Shown here piece by piece: positions 50,080-61,800 of a stretch of 64,000 bases of DNA (position 1 is its first letter; every line of letters starts with the position of its first letter). The position numbers and the translations under genes are program-made. The DNA is from Toxonevra muliebris (Eukaryota; Arthropoda; Insecta; Diptera; Pallopteridae): assembly GCA_963691655.1 (NCBI GenBank), contig OY829326.1, positions 42,807,989-42,871,988 of the forward strand. The letters run 5' to 3'. Under the pieces are notes generated by a model that had not been told where the DNA came from, did no database searches, and worked only from the letters and a program-made list of their open reading frames with translations.

Positions 50080-50520
50080 AGGCGCCTGCGGAAGTTTTCA
50101 AAGCGTTTGATCGAATATAGTATGAAACACTAGTGTTAAAGTGAAGTCATTACTGAAATAATAACTTCACTTGTTGGATTACGAGATTTCAAAGTAGTTT
50201 TAGTTTTCGTATTCAGAATAAACACATGCTTGGGGTATCGACCGAAACAGCCAAGTGGCGCGGTTCTCTAAGACGGTCTTATAAATATGTCACTCTTTCT
50301 AATCACAGCATGATCTACACAATCAGCATCCATCCCAAATTAAATTTTAATTTGGATCTATAAATAGAAGCTTCACTAACGCTGGAGTTGCTGGGCACCG
50401 ATAAAACAGATAGGATGATTCCAGTTTTGCTAACTCCTTAGAATACTGTCGAAACGTGGCCTACGTTACTTAATTAGATGTTCTAGGGAAGATGTGTGAT
50501 TTGATGTTAACAGCTTGTGT
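50080..50520 (+). mobile_element. Highly decayed LINE relic (RT and RNase H pieces)
   Basis: At 50090-50150 the + strand encodes EVFKAFDRI, stop, YETLVLK, resembling motif A of LINE reverse transcriptase (x-AFDxVW). Near 50385-50440, VAGHR and DDSSFANS loosely resemble the end of RNase H. Frames are broken throughout. Low certainty. Confidence 0.4.
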
Positions 50521-53297
50521 GTTGTCTAGAACAGTAAATAAAGCTCACGATGTGCAAGATATTTCAACGTACCGAGCATTCAGAGATGCAAATATTTTTT
50601 TTAACATTTCTGGGGTAAAAAACAATAAGAGTATTTTCATATTGGGCGAGCTTGATAACTTTGAATGAAAATATTATAAAAACTATATAACTTTTACAAA
50701 AGATCAAAAGAAGAAGGTCAAAAATAATTCTAGAAATTATATATAACTCCAAAAATTATTTTTAAAATTCGCAAAACCGATACTGTGGTAAAATAAAGAG
50801 CTTTCAAACTTTGAAATCTTAACTGTTTGTTGTGCCAGAGTAGTAGTAGTTTTTGCAGATATAATGTGGCTTTGCTTATTTTCATATATTTGTTAAAGTT
50901 ATATATTTAGAAATGTTTCACAACAATTACAACAGTTTCTAAATATTTTACTTTTTTTCAAAATGCCCTTTAACTATAAAATCACATTAATCTAAATACA
51001 CACAATTTTCAACTTTGCTACTTTGGTACTCAAGTTATAAACTTATGAGTTAATAAATTTCAAATGCAACAATTTTGTAAATTTTATACCGTTCTCTTTT
51101 TGTTTTTCTTGGCTTCACCGTATTGGCGCTGTGTGTGTCATGCTGTGCAAGCGTAATACATCGTTTACATAACAAATGTCTGCCATACACCAGCACAGCA
51201 ACATCAGAGTGTAAGAGAGTCAGTTGCTCATTTTTTTGCCACTAAATTACAGTAGTATGTAATAGTAACAGCAGCAACAGCACCAGCTGCTGTTATTGCT
51301 ACAACTGTTGCAACAGAGTAACTGAGCAACTACAACAACAACAACTTCAACTCAACAATTGCAACAGAGATACAAACAACGATACGATTATTGCGCTAAA
51401 TGTGCAACTGTTGCAGCATATGCCGTTTTGTTGCAGTTGATGTTGATGTTGCACTATTATATATATATATATATATATGTATTCAGTTGTCCTCATTTAT
51501 GTTTTACTGTGCGAGTAGATTCGCTGCAGTCAAAGCAAAAAATTAAAAAAAAAAATGTCGTAATATGAGTATAAAATGCCTGAATGGATTTTGTAGTTTA
51601 AAATAACACAAAAAAAAAAAAACGAAAAATAAAAATAACTAATAAATTTAAGTAATATCTAAAGTAGCAGGTAATTGTGATTAAATTTTTTTCTATTAAT
51701 TCTCCGCCTTTTTTTATGTAATTTTTCACAGATCATAAAAAAATTATTGAATTGTATAAATGACAATGTCATACACTTCAAAGCATTAACGGGCCCAAAG
51801 ATTGCAGAAGAAGGGTATTTCATCCCCAAACACTACACCCTTGGATCTTAGCAGAATCTCTTGAATTTTCAATCTGAGAATATTTTCTAATGGAAATACT
51901 TTCATATTTTACTAGTATATTTGTTAATTCCGTGCAGGTGTAGGGTATATAAGCTTCGCATAGAAGCAGGCATTCAACTATAAATGGTTTACATAACTAT
52001 TACTTTAGCTACCGTATTCAATAAAAGAAATTTAATTCTGAAAATTTTACAGTATGCATTCTCATGCTTAGAATGCGGTAACGACAACGAACGAGTTACG
52101 TGCACATCAGCATGCAACACTAAAATAAAAATTCTCCTCAATTCATACCATTCAGAAGCTAGCAATAATAGGCTAAAAGTGCAGTGTACTGTACGTCTCG
52201 TTCAGTTGCATTTCCCCGCTTATTATGTCATCTAGTAAGTACTTAGGGAAGATTGCCTGACAGCTTAATACCGTGTCAAGAAATAAACTTAAACATTAAT
52301 GAAAAATAACAAAAGCTAACTGTTATTAAATAATAATAATAATAATAATAATAGCAATATAGAAATAACAACAATCTCAACAATATCATAGTAAGTAATC
52401 AAGAAAAACAACATCGACAACAATACCAGCTATAGTAGCAGCTGTAGTAACAGTAAAAACATTTATTTTACTATGACTAATCCGATGTGCTGCAAATGCT
52501 ATTAAAACTAATGTTAAACTGTTACGTTTGAGATACGGGTGAAATAAATGGAAGTGTGTATAACTATTGCATAAGGGCCTTGTCTATCTCTCTCACACTC
52601 TCTCGCTCAATCATTTATTTGATAAGAAAATGTCATTTCATTTAAGTGTGAACTACTGCTGAAGGTGTTATGTATGTAGATTTTATTATTTATTGCTTTT
52701 AATCGCTATTTCTATATGACGCCCGCCCACTTTTCACAATTCACGCTTTGGAAGTGCATTTAATTTTTTTTTTATTATATAATGAAAATTACATTTAATT
52801 GATAATGCATTGTAATAAAAACAAAATGCTTTTATGGCAATATGACGTCACATAATTCAAATTATTATTTATGTAAATATTTAATAGTCTGTTTTAAATT
52901 ATTAACTAATTTTAATGTTATCCATGCTGACTTTTACTTATTTCAACTTGTAGTTTTGTTGACATTTTATTTAGTTATAACTATAGATTTATTTAGACAC
53001 ATTTATTTTATTATTTCATCATTATTCCCTGTTGTTTATTGAAGAGAATGATTTATCAAATGGAATTCTTATGAAACTATGAAATTTCAATGTTTATATA
53101 TTATTTATTTGCGTTGAATATTTTCATTTTATTTGCACATATTAGAATATTTTTTTGCATAAATTCGGTATATTTAGTGTACAATGTACAACTCTGTAGT
53201 ATTTATTCGAACATATTCTACGTCTAATTTCAAACATAGTTCATGATTCAATTATGCAATGTGGAAAAAATTTTACATTTTTTTTATTTGATATACT
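50521..53297. other. Non-coding, microsatellites; one unexplained short ORF
   Basis: (TA)n at about 51457-51478, AAT tracts at 52329-52353, CAA/CAG-rich segments at 51240-51370. An 83-codon ORF at 51984-52235 contains CLECGNDNERVTCTSAC but no recognised domain and is probably chance. A LINE-like 3' end is at 53298-53345. Confidence 0.45.
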
Positions 53298-53808
53298 GAA
53301 AAGCTCGGTCTAGGCCCTCCCTGAGCTGTTGTGCTACAATAGTACAATGGTAGTTGTAGTTTTGTAATAAATAAGGACGGTATCGAAAAGAAACTGTAAC
53401 ATAACGGTTTTTACTTTTTTTGGCTGCAACTTTTTGAAGTGAAACTTCTTTTCTCTTGTCCTAGAGTAAAACCAACCGGATGTGGCGTGCATGAGAGGCT
53501 AAATATCAATATTCCGTAACTGAATTCACGAGTAAACTATATAATAAACGATTCATAAATAGTTTTAATTCAATATAACATATTAATTACACACACACAC
53601 ACACACACGCCTATGGCAGAAAGAACAATGTGTAACGTCGCCATCTTAAAGTTTATGACAGTTATACATTTCACATACAGATGGCGCAAATGTCCAAGGA
53701 GTTACATGAAGATGTCGCACACAAAAACAGTTCGCTACAATTGTCATCGACATTACCGGTACAGAGTTGCACCTTTTGTTTTAGCATTAATCCCAAAAAA
53801 AAAATTGG

Positions 53809-53959
53809 TTGTGTATTAACGAACACAAGGAAATTAAAAAACACAAGCCAATGAAGTAAAAAGTTTAACGATTGAAAAATTGCATTTGCTTGTTATTTGC
53901 TTGTGTTTCGTTTAGTTCACAAGAAGTTTCACTTCTTCCTCGTGTTTGTTAATACACAA
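53809..53959. mobile_element. 151-bp inverted-repeat MITE
   Basis: Ends TTGTGTATTAACGAACACAA and the complement of TTGTGTATTAACAAACACGA, then GGAA on both sides. No clear duplication. Family unknown. Confidence 0.6.
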
Positions 53960-54335
53960 TTTAGTTTTTTATTTTAACAATGAATATATTTAAAATAATT
54001 TTCCATTAAGACTTATAAAAAAATGATTTCCTTAACTTACGGCGATTTTTTTATTTTATCCCTTTCATCAGACTCTGCACTGTTTTGTAACGGCACTGCC
54101 TGCCTTAAGCAAGTTTTTTTCAATTCTTCATCGTCACTTACAACTCGACTACCCTTCTTCAAGTTCCTTTTGACAATAGCCTAATACCTCTCTATTGGGC
54201 AAAATTCTGGAGCATTTGGTTCTTTTTTGCGACATAATTGACGTTGTTTGTTTCTAAAAATCCAATGTCAAACGGGCGAAGTGTGCAGTAGCTAAACCGG
54301 GCCAAAAAAAGTCGAGCATATGCCCTAGCACGGTA

Positions 54336-54609
54336 GCACGATAGCACAAATTGTAAAACTTTCCAATCCGTACAACGAAACAAAAACCAATAAATACACA
54401 TCAATCCATTCTGCAACACTTAAAAACTTTTCCTACTGCGATACCCATGTATATGTTCAATGCAATGAAGCGTAGTATATTAAATGCAACTCTGTGCCTC
54501 TCTCTCACTCTCTGTGTTTACATTTTCTAATATATTTCAGTTCTACGTTAATGTGCGCTCTTGAATCGTATAGTTTAGTACAATATTTTTGCATTTCGTG
54601 CTATCGTGC
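54336..54609. mobile_element. 274-bp inverted-repeat element (GCACGATAGCAC)
   Basis: Termini GCACGATAGCACAAATTG and the complement of GCACGATAGCACGAAATG. The first 12 bases are perfect. Flanks show no duplication; exact ends may lie a few bases further out. Confidence 0.5.
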
Positions 54610-55000
54610 AATTATACTAGACATTCCTTATTGTGTTTTTTGTGAAAAATCATAAGACGACGCTTCAAGCACTCTTTCTTGTAAATTTCTGCGTACATAG
54701 TGACCTTTGTAAGAAACGGGATGGTCTGAAAACCGCTTTTTTTTTCAAGTCTCGCACTGACATTGATTTGGTTTTGTTTATTAAGGCCATTACCTTTACT
54801 CAAAATTTCGGATGGTTTGGACATTTTTTCTTACACTTTTCGGCCAATATTTGTGAGAACAGGTATCTCCAAACAATCTTTTTTCAATACAGCAATTGTG
54901 CCAAAATTTACTTGAGTCGTAACCTTCAATTCGAGGCATCGCGAAAACTAGAACAAGAATAGCAGATATGGAAGTAACAATAAAAGTAGAATCGTTCACA
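54610..55000 (-). other. Possible coding relic, not recognised
   Basis: Overlapping small frames on the minus strand (54999-54796 and 54824-54612) look less random than the surroundings, with Lys-rich and helix-like segments (for example MSVRDLKKKAVFRPSRF in a third frame), but I cannot assign a family. Possibly a transposase remnant. Confidence 0.2.
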
Positions 55001-56463
55001 CTTTCTAAAGGTGCTTACCGCATTTTGAGTTAGTTTCTTTTCGATACAGTCCTTATGTGAGTATATAATTTGAGAACAACCCCAATTTTGTCATTAAAAA
55101 CTTAGTCCCTTCCCCAACTTCTCGATCCGCTAGTATGTAACTACTTAGGCACAACATTGCTTTGCTCCACAAATCTCTATTCTTTTTTGAAACAATAAAA
55201 CTACAAAATTTAATTTAACTTTTACTCAAATAAAAAATTAATTTTTTTTTTATATGAGTAAAATAATAAAAAGAAACAAACCAACCCAAATTTTTTTGCA
55301 CAATCGCATCGCTAATGTCCATATTTGATTAAGTAACTGAATGTGGCACAATCAAAAATTGTTACAACACAAACAAACAAACAAAATCAAATAAAACATG
55401 GCAACAATAATAAAAAGAAGAAAAAACAAGGCAATTTACAAATCACGATTTAATTTAATATACCAACTCTGAAAGTGTAACGACCACAAAAACCGCAATC
55501 AGAGACGCAACAACAACAACAAGCGCAGCAACATAAAATGTATAACAGAAATGTCGGTATATGTGTGTAGGTACTAAATCACATATATACATACCTACAT
55601 ACATACAAATATTTACCAAAATTTTCATTTTCTTTGTATTGGTAACAAACAAAACTCTATTAAACGAAAATGCAAAGATGTGAAAATTAAAAGACTTCAT
55701 CACCCAACAACAACAACAACAACAGAAAGTGCAGACAAACCTCAAAACTACGCCGACGACGACGATGACGAAAAAAAAACCAAAGGTGAATTGCAAAATG
55801 TTCATAGCTCAGCATAAGCTCAGCAGTAGCAGTCAGCAACAGCAGCAGTTTAAGATCTGGCCACCTTTTGAGCTTAACTCTTATGTAACAGAAAACAGAC
55901 CCACTTATTTCTGTATGTAGTATTTACTACATAAGTATATATTTTCTTAACATTATGATGTTTGCAAAACAACAACAATCATAACAGCAGCAACAAAAAC
56001 GTCATCATTTGACTTTGACATACTTTTCCATACCATAAAAATAACATATAAAACGCCAAAAGAAGCCAGGCAATAGCATAAAAAAGTTTATGCAAAAACT
56101 GCAACTTAACCAAATTGAAAACTGCTGAAACAGAAGATTTATAAAGAGCATAAGAAAGAGCGTGAAAAGAGTGAGATTTATTAAATTTACTAAGAGTAAA
56201 TTGCTCTTGTGAGCTTCTCGTTTGCTACGTTCACTAACTAACTCTTTTTGTTGTAGTTGATTACGAAAGACGCTAAACTATATATTCGCTCTCTCTTTTT
56301 CATGCTCTCTTGCTCTCTCTCTCAATCTCTCAATCTCTTTTCATCTAAAAACAAACTTAAAATACGAAAATGTGAGAGAGCACAATTGTCATTTGTTGTT
56401 GCTGTATTCCGCACTAATTTTGTGTATTACAAATTGATTGGGCAAAAAGCCGGTTTCATGTGT
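55001..56463. other. Non-coding, CAA/CAG tracts
   Basis: Contains the lone hAT MITE terminus at about 55080-55134, CAACAA tracts (55509-55520, 55706-55726) and a CTCTCT-rich block (56289-56340). No gene supported. Confidence 0.45.
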
Positions 56464-56471
56464 GTAGTGGC

Positions 56472-56811
56472 CAGTGTTGCCAAATTTTGAATTTTGAAAT
56501 CCACTAAAATCTTAAAAAAAAAGCATATTTTATAAAAAAAAAACACCGGATTTAATAAATATATTTATATACGAATATATATGTATTCATGTTTTTGATA
56601 AAATTATCAATCTTTGTATTTTTAAAAATATATTAGTTAAAATTAATAAGCATCTTGATGAAAGAAAAAATGTAACTGACCAAGCAAGCAAACAAAAAAA
56701 AAAAACAGAAAACACTTTAAAAATGCACTGCAACTAAGTCAAACATTTTTCGCGTTTTATTTTAAAAAATCCACCAAATCTGGTGGTAAAAGCAGTGACT
56801 TGGCAACACTG
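56472..56811. mobile_element. 340-bp hAT MITE (CAGTGTTGCCAA termini)
   Basis: Begins CAGTGTTGCCAAATTTTGA and ends TTGGCAACACTG. Flanking octamers GTAGTGGC and ATAGTGAA share TAGTG. The interior is A/T-rich without a coding frame. The right end matches the truncated copy at the window start. Confidence 0.75.
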
Positions 56812-56819
56812 ATAGTGAA

Positions 56820-57924
56820 GCAATCGAGACTGAATAGGTGAATGAGTAAGCAAACAAGGGAGCGAGTGAGCGAGCTATGTGAATGAGGCATTTCTGTATA
56901 TTGTCTATTATTACATAAGTTTTGACGCCAGATATTCGTAATTTTTTTCCAGCAATTCGATTCGTTAGTTAAATGAGTCCATTTGATACATACATCTATA
57001 GCATGTTGAGAAGTTATCTAATAAATAGTTGGCAAATATTTAGTTATGCATGCTGAAAAACAATATAATAAGCCTGTTTAAGTTGTATAATTTTGAAACG
57101 TTTTCAAGAATACTTAGTGGCAAGATAAGTATGTAATCTAATTTTTAAACGCATTTCTCGAAAGTGGTGTAAGTTTCGAAGTCTTTATAACTATAATACT
57201 TATGTCATGAGAATCATCACCCTAGTGCCATTGCCCCTGGCAATACTAATTGCATTTTTCATGATAATTTAAGCGGATATAAACATCACTTTGGTCGCTT
57301 AACGAAACATTTGGCAGGCGTAAATTATGTGGTTGGAAACTTCATGGTTCCATTGGAGGGACTTCTTACTCCCGGTGATATTAAGGTTCTTTTGATTAAG
57401 AGTAACTAAGACTTGACAGAATAGTAGAAATCATTGATTGGTCCACCAACCAAAAATGGTCTTCTATAGATAGAAGATTGTCGACAAATATATGCTAGTG
57501 CAAAGCAACAAAAAAGTAATCGGATGAGTAATGAATCACTTTCAACTTTGAAAGAAATATGATTGAAATTATTTCTCATCTCCTTTGCCTGGGTAAAAAA
57601 AAAAGAGAAACAAACATTTTCACCAATGCAAAAATCTTTAGACTTACAACTATCAATTCTGATAAAAAACTAACAAATATATTATTCTTAAATTGTAATG
57701 ATTATTTTATCAAATTGAAACTTAACCACTAAGGAGCACAAATTTAGGCAACTAATAGAAAATTACCTTAGTTACTCAAAAAAATAACAAAAAGAACAAA
57801 ATAAACTCGTTTAATAAACAAACAAAAATACGGAAACTATAATTACAATTGAATTTAATTAACCGCATTCAATTGTGCTGAGTTTTTGGTTACTATTTTT
57901 ACATATGTATATATGTACATATTA
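56820..57924. other. Non-coding, nothing recognised
   Basis: AT-rich; no bounded repeat or gene. Confidence 0.4.
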
Positions 57925-58202
57925 GGGGTGATCGAATTTTTTCGAGACATCGGCTACCCACATTTGATGCTGTTCAACTTAGCCGAAGAGTATATGACAA
58001 AAAAAATCAACTTGAATCCTTCGATTTTTCGATTAAAGTTTTAAAATCACAATTTAACATTAACTTCAATCGAAAAGTCGGGGAACTCAAGTTGATTTTT
58101 TTGTTAAACACTCTTCGGTTAAATTGAACAGCATCAAATGTTCTGCCTTTCTAGAGGTTAGCCGATGTCTCGAAAAAATTCGCCATACAATTCGATCACC
58201 CC
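57925..58202. mobile_element. 278-bp near-palindromic MITE with TA duplication
   Basis: GGGGTGATCGAATT at the left is inverted at the right, and TA flanks both ends (57923-57924 and 58203-58204). The two halves remain complementary over about 130 bases each: CGAGACATCGGCTA, CATTTGATGCTGTTCAA, AAAAATCAACTTGA and ATCGAAAA-type words all recur inverted. Transcripts would form a long hairpin. It sits between ATGT/TACA microsatellites. Confidence 0.8.
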
Positions 58203-58204
58203 TA

Positions 58205-59990
58205 ATACATACATATATGTATGTATGTACGTATACCGACATATATGTTAAAAATCAATATTCATTCGCTTCTCCCCTCACGCACACAATTGTTGTACTT
58301 AGTTATTTATTTATTTATTTAGTTTATTGTTTTTTGTATTTTTTTCGTTTGTTGAATCACATTCCAAAATACCACGAATTAAGGTTATTCGTCAATTTTA
58401 ATACGTACATATCTACACATATGTAGATATGTATATATTTCTGGCCTTTTTCATTAGTTTGAATGAGCTCGCGTTAATTCTAATTATATTATTTAAAAAA
58501 AAAAAAAAAAAAAACAAAAGACCGAAGACATTTAATATGTAGACTTTCATTTACTTTTATATACTTTTGGATTGGATAAGCCAGAAACTTAGAAGGAAAA
58601 AAACACAACAACAGTAGCGTTATTTAGTTAAGAAAGTTGCATAATCATAATATTGATCAAGAAACATCTGTTACTTTTGTTCTTTATGCAAAAAAAAAAA
58701 AGAAGCTAAACCAGCTACAGTGTTCATTTGATAAAGATTTCTGTCAAGTATTACTAACACTTAAAATATGTTTTGAGTGTACCACCGAATAATTTTTTAG
58801 CTATAGTTTCCCATTATTTATAGCAGTTACATATAATATTATAGGCTACAATAAGGTAAAGATAAAGAGACTAGAGATTTTGTTATTTATTCCCTCCCTG
58901 GTTAAAAATTATTACAAAAATGATCAGGAACTGTGTTGTAACTCCAAACACCTTTTATCGCCACGGAGTCCGAATTATATGGTTCTATCATATTGGGGTG
59001 AAGGTTACTCAAGCGTGCCGCTTAAAATCAAAACAATAATTTTTAGTCAGAATAAACATTTTTTTAAATTTTATCGGAACAAAGTTTGAAAGTTATTGGC
59101 AGTTGAAGTTTTTCATATGGTTTTCTTAACATTTTTCTCGTAAACGGTTGATCAGAAATCGGCGATTTAGACATCAAAGTTTTTGTTAGAGAAAAGGATT
59201 TACAATTTGTGTTTTTATTTTTTTTAATAAAATTTTTTTTCATAAAATTTTTTTTATTTTTTAACATTTTAATATTAAAACAATTTCTCTAACTGAGAAT
59301 ATTTTTTTTTCAGATACTTAAATTCCCAAATCAATTACGAAAAATACCTCAAAAGAAAAAACCATTATTCTTAATCTCAATAAAAGTTATGAGCATTTGT
59401 GTTCGCGCGCAATCATAATAATAATAATAATTATAATTTTTTTCGATAAAATTTAGTAACTGTATAATTTGTTACTAAACGAATAAAAAATGTTTATTCT
59501 GATGAAAAATAACAATTTGGGTTTTTCAACAAATTTTTGGCACCCTTGAGAAACCTTCACCCATTGCCAAATATATATTCATATATTTTTCTACAGCAAA
59601 AATTTTTGAGAATGTTTGGACCTTATAATAAAACGAATACTGTAATTTGTTTAAATATTTATCACTAAACCGCAAGTGGGTGTTAAATGCAGAAAGTAAG
59701 AATGACAAAGCAACAACTGAAACAAGAGATTTATTTACTTATTAAATAAAGAACGAGTTTTATAATTTTTTGTGCAGTTATTTAAGTATGAACAAATTTC
59801 TTAAAATAATACATTTCAAATATTGTTTATTATATGAATAAATATATAATTACATAAAACTAAAACACATACAGATTTTTCCGATTCATACGTACAAGTA
59901 TATAAGAAGTCAAACTTTCCATAAGCAAAGCTTTTATACGTATAATGCCATAATACCTAGAATTTCATGGCATCGGTTTTAATTTCATTA
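58205..59990. other. Non-coding, nothing recognised
   Basis: AT-rich, with long A-runs (58495-58515) and ATAATA tract (59416-59430). Small ORFs are not convincing. Confidence 0.45.
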
Positions 59991-59998
59991 CTTTCTCT

Positions 59999-60503
59999 CA
60001 GGGATGGAAACCGCAATTTGAGTGACTTGAACCGAATCATGAACCAAACTGCTTTTGTTTTATTTTAGTTGAACCGAACCAAAACCGCTTGCAGCACTAA
60101 CTTTTATACCCTTCACACTATGTATGCTGAAACAAATTTATTCAAATTCAGTATACCTTAAAATATTATGAAAATTGTTTGGATATCAGACAATATCGAT
60201 ATAAACAGGATATTAAAGGAAATTCGGAAGCACATTTTAACTCAATTCAGTCAATTTCGTTGAAATGGAAGAAAAAAAGGGAGATGGTTTTAGAAAGAAA
60301 GAGAGATGACTTTAGTCAGTAGCAATCCGGCATAACCGTAGGACAGAAGTTCTGCGATAACAATGCAAGGTTTCCACCTTCCAACGCATCAATAAAAAAA
60401 GGCAATTTCACATTCTATTGTTAACCATTTTTGAACCGAACCAGTGGTTCAAACTGATCGTGAACCAAACCAAACTGCAAAATTTGTTTTGCTCACATCT
60501 CTG
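59999..60503. mobile_element. 505-bp hAT-type element (CAGGGATG termini)
   Basis: Starts CAGGGATGGAAACC; the complement of the end is CAGAGATGTGAGCAAAAC. Flanking octamers CTTTCTCT and CTTTCTAC match at six of eight. GAACCGAACC / GAACCAAACC motifs are clustered inside both ends. Non-autonomous. Confidence 0.7.
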
Positions 60504-60511
60504 CTTTCTAC

Positions 60512-60829
60512 ATATTTCAAAGCGGTAACATGTTTTGATGAAATAAAAATAGTTAGTTGCAATCTACGTTCATAAATCATGTTTAAAATCCTTTTTTGTA
60601 TTTACGAACTTAGATAAATTGTTTCAAAAGTATTCTTTTTCGTTAATGTGATAAGATGCACTTTAATATTTTTCGTAGTTAAAATATAATAACCCCGTAA
60701 TGATAGCTACTACCCCTAATTGGTCCATAGATTTCGGAATAGATTTTTTAATTCTTGAGGAAGCTTTATCGCCAGATCCAGGAGGGACCACTAATTCACA
60801 TTTTTGCAAAAACTAAAAAAATAACCAGT
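60512..60829. other. Non-coding, nothing recognised
   Basis: AT-rich spacer. Confidence 0.4.
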
Positions 60830-61065
60830 ATAAAAATTTCGAAAATTTCGATACCATTTGAAAAGACGGGAGTTGCAAAATCGATCTACTCTACTAGCAG
60901 TACATAAATCAGTTTTCATCCACTTTGTCCGATCTATCTTATCTCCGGCATATTTTTTCGGAGTCCGCCACAATTTCTCATCAGTAATGTTAGTTACGGT
61001 TCTTATTACTATTTCAATACCCGGTAAAAACTTGTTAATTTATTAAATTGTAGCCCTGAATTACA
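60830..61065 (-). mobile_element. Hammerhead-bearing repeat, copy E (decayed)
   Basis: On the minus strand GGGTATTGAAATAG, then AAGAACCGTAAC, then ACTGATGAG, GTGGCGGACTCC and GAAAA line up with copy A. Stem II pairing is largely lost and the GAAAC / ACGGCCGT part has mutated, so the ribozyme is dead. Confidence 0.5.
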
Positions 61066-61219
61066 GTATATGCTGAAAGAATTATTCCATCCATGTGAAT
61101 TTTTCAAACCATTAAATATCGTTCTCTTTAAAACATGATTTATCCCTTATATAATATTTCCGAAGTCACTCACATGTCCACATATCTAGCAAAATTAACA
61201 AATTAAAAAGTGATAAGAA

Positions 61220-61800
61220 GTTACGACCAGAGTTAGAGTTAGAGTTGAAGGTTGGCTGGACTCACTCTCAAGAACCATTTTACTATACCCAAGATAGAGA
61301 AAGTTGAAGAGCATAAAATATGAAAGATATGTGAGGGGATAAATGCGAAGAAGAAAGGTTTAAGGTCTCTCCACCTCGCACTTCTCTGTTTCACTGATGA
61401 GCCTTAGAAGCTCAAAAAGAGAGAGAGTATGTACATAATTCATACTCAAAACATTAATACCTAACAGCCTCAATCAGATTCTGGTGAACGTCAGATAGCT
61501 ACAAAGATAATGTTTCGTATTATCGTCGTTGTCAAGACACGATTGGCAAGTTGGATCGGTGATGACGTCCATGTTGGTCATGTTCTGACCACATGTGTTA
61601 TGCCCAGTGATGACACCCACCACTAAACTCAAGTCCTTTCTTCTCAGTTTCAGAAGAAATTCCGCTGATTTCCTGTTAGGTTGTCTCACGAAGCACTTTG
61701 CGATTCTGCAGGAGTCAAGCATGGACCATATTTCTTTATGTATAGAATCCACGAAGTCGTTGATCCAACGCATGACCTCCTCAGAACTTACGCCAAGAAA
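61220..61800 (-). mobile_element. LINE 3' fragment, same family as 6955-7880
   Basis: The minus strand 61773-61474 encodes an open frame with CRIAKCFVRQPNRKSAEFLL and LVVGVITGHNTCGQN, the tail following RNase H, then a CQSCLDNDDNTKHYLC zinc-binding-like end. Both protein and 3' UTR match the + strand copy near 7500-7870. It is 5'-truncated. Confidence 0.8.

Noticed and set aside
51220..51260. Initiator-like TCAGTT near 51230
   Set aside because: No TATA or downstream promoter element at the right distance and no gene follows.
51984..52235. 83-codon ORF with CLECG and CTSAC
   Set aside because: No complete zinc-binding pattern, no homologue recognised, no splice or promoter support; kept only as a note in the region entry.
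61393..61420. CTGATGAGCC followed by a GCTC hairpin, hammerhead-like
   Set aside because: The base after the hairpin is not GAAA and no GTC cleavage site pairs into stem III; it lies in a LINE 3' region.
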